A stretch of 51,712 bases of DNA from CAYGVT01 sp964353355. Its GTDB lineage: Archaea > Thermoplasmatota > DTKX01 > GCA-020343715. A model generated the notes under the pieces. The model saw only the letters and a list, made by a program, of their open reading frames with translations. It ran no database searches and was not told the origin of the DNA. The stretch covers positions 1-51,712 of the forward strand of contig CAYGVT010000037.1 in the NCBI GenBank assembly GCA_964353355.1, in the 5' to 3' direction. This document shows, one piece after another, positions 50,429-51,712 of this stretch; the stretch's first letter is position 1, and the number at the start of each line of letters is the position of its first letter. The position numbers and the translations under genes were made by a program.

Positions 50429-51374
50429 GCGACTTCTCCTCTTCCAGAAGGTTCAGGAACGCCTGCTCAAGGCTCTGGGAGCCCGAGTTGAATGAGATGA
50501 GGTCTGCATTCCCCTCGTGAAGAATGCGGAAGATGTCCATCAGCACGCGCGAGTAGTCCTTGGGGTCGTCGATGCCCACGGTGACCATCCGCTGTCCTCT
50601 CTCGACGTTGATGACGCCTGGCACCTCTCGCGCCTTGGCGATGAAGCCCTCCACATCCCCGTCCACCTCGAGCTCGACGGTGTTCCTCCTGATGAGCTTC
50701 TTCACGTCGGAGATTCTGCCCGTGAAGACGAGCTTGCCGTAGTTGACGATGCCGATGTGGCTGCAGAACCTGTCGATGTCCGCGAGGATGTGCGACGACA
50801 CGAACACGGTCTTGCCCTCCTGCCTCCCTAGCGCCTGGATGAGGTTCACCGTCGACGCGCGGCCGATGGGATCCAGGCCCAGGGTGGGCTCGTCCATGAT
50901 GAGCAGCTCGGGGTCGTTGATGAGGCACGCGGCGATGCCCACGCGGGTCGTCTCCCCCGTCGAGAACGTCCGGATCTCGGACGCGGAGTTGCCGAGCAGG
51001 TCCACGGCCCTGATGAGCTCGGTGATGCGGGGGATGCGCCTCTCCGAGGGGATGCCGAAGGTCCTGCCGATGAAGTCGAGGTACGAGATGGGCGTCATCC
51101 TGTCGGGGAACTTGGGGTTCGTGGGCAGGTAGCCGATACGCCGCCTGAGGTCAGCCGAGTCCATACCCATCGGTTCGCCGAACACCGTGACCGTGCCGGC
51201 CGAGGGCCTGATGAGACCGAGTAGGAGCTTGATGGTCGTGGTCTTGCCCGAGCCGTTCGGGCCGAGGAAGCCGAAGATGGAGCCCTCCGGCACCTCCATG
51301 CTGAGGTTGTTCACCGCGATGGTCCTCTGGTCGAAGACCTTGGTGAGCGACCGTGTTTGGATGATGGCGGCCAT
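50394..51374 (-). CDS. ABC-2 exporter ATPase subunit
   Basis: ATPase of 326 aa. Walker A is GPNGSGKTTT, the Q-loop region is LPTNPKF, Walker B is LLIMDEPTLGLDP and the switch His is in VSSHILADIDR. The signature LSGGQ is replaced by FSTGET, a clear but functional-looking change. The C-terminal 90 aa form a regulatory domain of the CcmA/NatA kind. GGAGGAG lies 4-10 nt before ATG 51374. It partners the permease at 49664-50428. Confidence 0.92.
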   Translation of the reverse strand: MAAIIQTRSLTKVFDQRTIAVNNLSMEVPEGSIFGFLGPNGSGKTTTIKLLLGLIRPSAGTVTVFGEPMGMDSADLRRRIGYLPTNPKFPDRMTPISYLDFIGRTFGIPSERRIPRITELIRAVDLLGNSASEIRTFSTGETTRVGIAACLINDPELLIMDEPTLGLDPIGRASTVNLIQALGRQEGKTVFVSSHILADIDRFCSHIGIVNYGKLVFTGRISDVKKLIRRNTVELEVDGDVEGFIAKAREVPGVINVERGQRMVTVGIDDPKDYSRVLMDIFRILHEGNADLISFNSGSQSLEQAFLNLLEEEKSHGFLRAIGKGN

Positions 51375-51712
51375 CGTTCTCCTCCGATGCCCCTGGGAGG
51401 AGGGAATGGGGCCTGGGCAGATAAAATGCTGTCGATGGTCCCAGGCGCCCGGCCTGCCAGATGGAACCCCCTGGACCGACCGCGTGACGGGGCCTGCCTG
51501 GACGGGGGCGCGCGGGGAGGGGGGCGGATGCGTCGTGAAGCCGTCAGGTGGCTGCATGTCGCGAAGGATGAGACCTGAATATCGGCGTTTCTCAGTGACT
51601 ATATTGCCCAATACCTGATTCTATTGCGTGCTCTTATTCATGATCTGCTGAACTTACCTCTTTTCACGGAGTACCGAAAGATTCATATTCTAGTAACTAT
51701 ATATAGTGCCTA
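51375..51712. other. Intergenic region ending in AT-rich, IS-like sequence at the window edge
   Basis: Apart from the exporter promoter, no gene is seen. From about 51590 the base composition shifts to AT-rich. CCTGATTCT (51614-51622) repeats the same 9 bases found at 27-35 inside the left IS end, and TATATATA followed by GTGCCTA (51706-51712) resembles the TATA and GTGCCTA of the IS leader (63-84). This may be the start of a related IS copy cut by the window end. Confidence 0.35.
51420..51430 (-). promoter_or_regulatory. TATA box of the ABC exporter operon
   Basis: GCATTTTATCT on the minus strand predicts a start near 51398 and a 24-nt leader with a strong GGAGGAG ribosome site. Confidence 0.5.

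Overview
The window looks like GC-rich archaeal chromosome, most likely from the Thermoplasmatota or a nearby euryarchaeal lineage. This rests on TATA-box promoters about 27 nt upstream of many start codons (so leaderless mRNAs), a PurP-type AICAR-formate ligase, a geranylgeranyl-reductase-family flavoprotein for archaeal lipids, a tRNA-Leu with an encoded CCA end, a PGF-CTERM-like sorting tail, an archaeal ATPase of the DUF234 type, and many exported beta-propeller, FG-GAP and PKD proteins. No species is named because no rRNA or marker gene is present.

Layout. An IS1634/IS4-like insertion sequence lies at the left edge (about 9-1650). It is followed by an exported propeller protein (1869-4820, +) and four minus-strand genes: an M29-like aminopeptidase, a six-TM membrane protein, an OsmC-family protein and a SAM hydrolase (DUF62). 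A + strand block runs from 9430 to 23128. It starts with an FtsX-like permease coupled to a PQQ-type propeller protein. After a new promoter come seven genes whose ends overlap by 4-8 nt: a PQQ-type propeller, a WD40 propeller, an FG-GAP propeller, a NapH-like membrane polyferredoxin, a 2-hydroxyacyl-CoA-dehydratase-like protein, and two ASKHA activases, the first with altered nucleotide-site motifs.

From 32268 down to 23181 (- strand) are four surface or membrane genes: a 1350-aa FG-GAP/PKD protein with a cytoplasmic zinc ribbon, a small membrane protein with two Cys clusters, an FG-GAP protein paralogous to the first, and an alpha/alpha-toroid plus PKD protein with a PGF-CTERM-like tail. 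Next is a mixed housekeeping zone (32414-40670): geranylgeranyl reductase, two tandem RidA proteins, an MtnX-like phosphatase, DUF1801, SRPBCC and cupin proteins, tRNA-Leu(CAA) divergent from a TrmJ-like methylase, a DUF234 ATPase behind a double palindrome, and a COG2509 FAD enzyme. Two more exported proteins follow (40713-45214). A purP-purH pair, a metallo-beta-lactamase-fold hydrolase, a small membrane-anchored protein and an ABC-2 exporter complete the window.

The most interesting unit is 14838-23128. Three signal-peptide-bearing, C-terminally anchored propeller proteins are translationally coupled to a membrane Fe-S protein and a complete ATP-driven low-potential reductase module. The arrangement suggests that an event sensed or carried out at the cell surface is linked, through the NapH-like protein, to a double-cubane or HgdB-type reductase in the cytoplasm. 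This is inference; the substrate is unknown.
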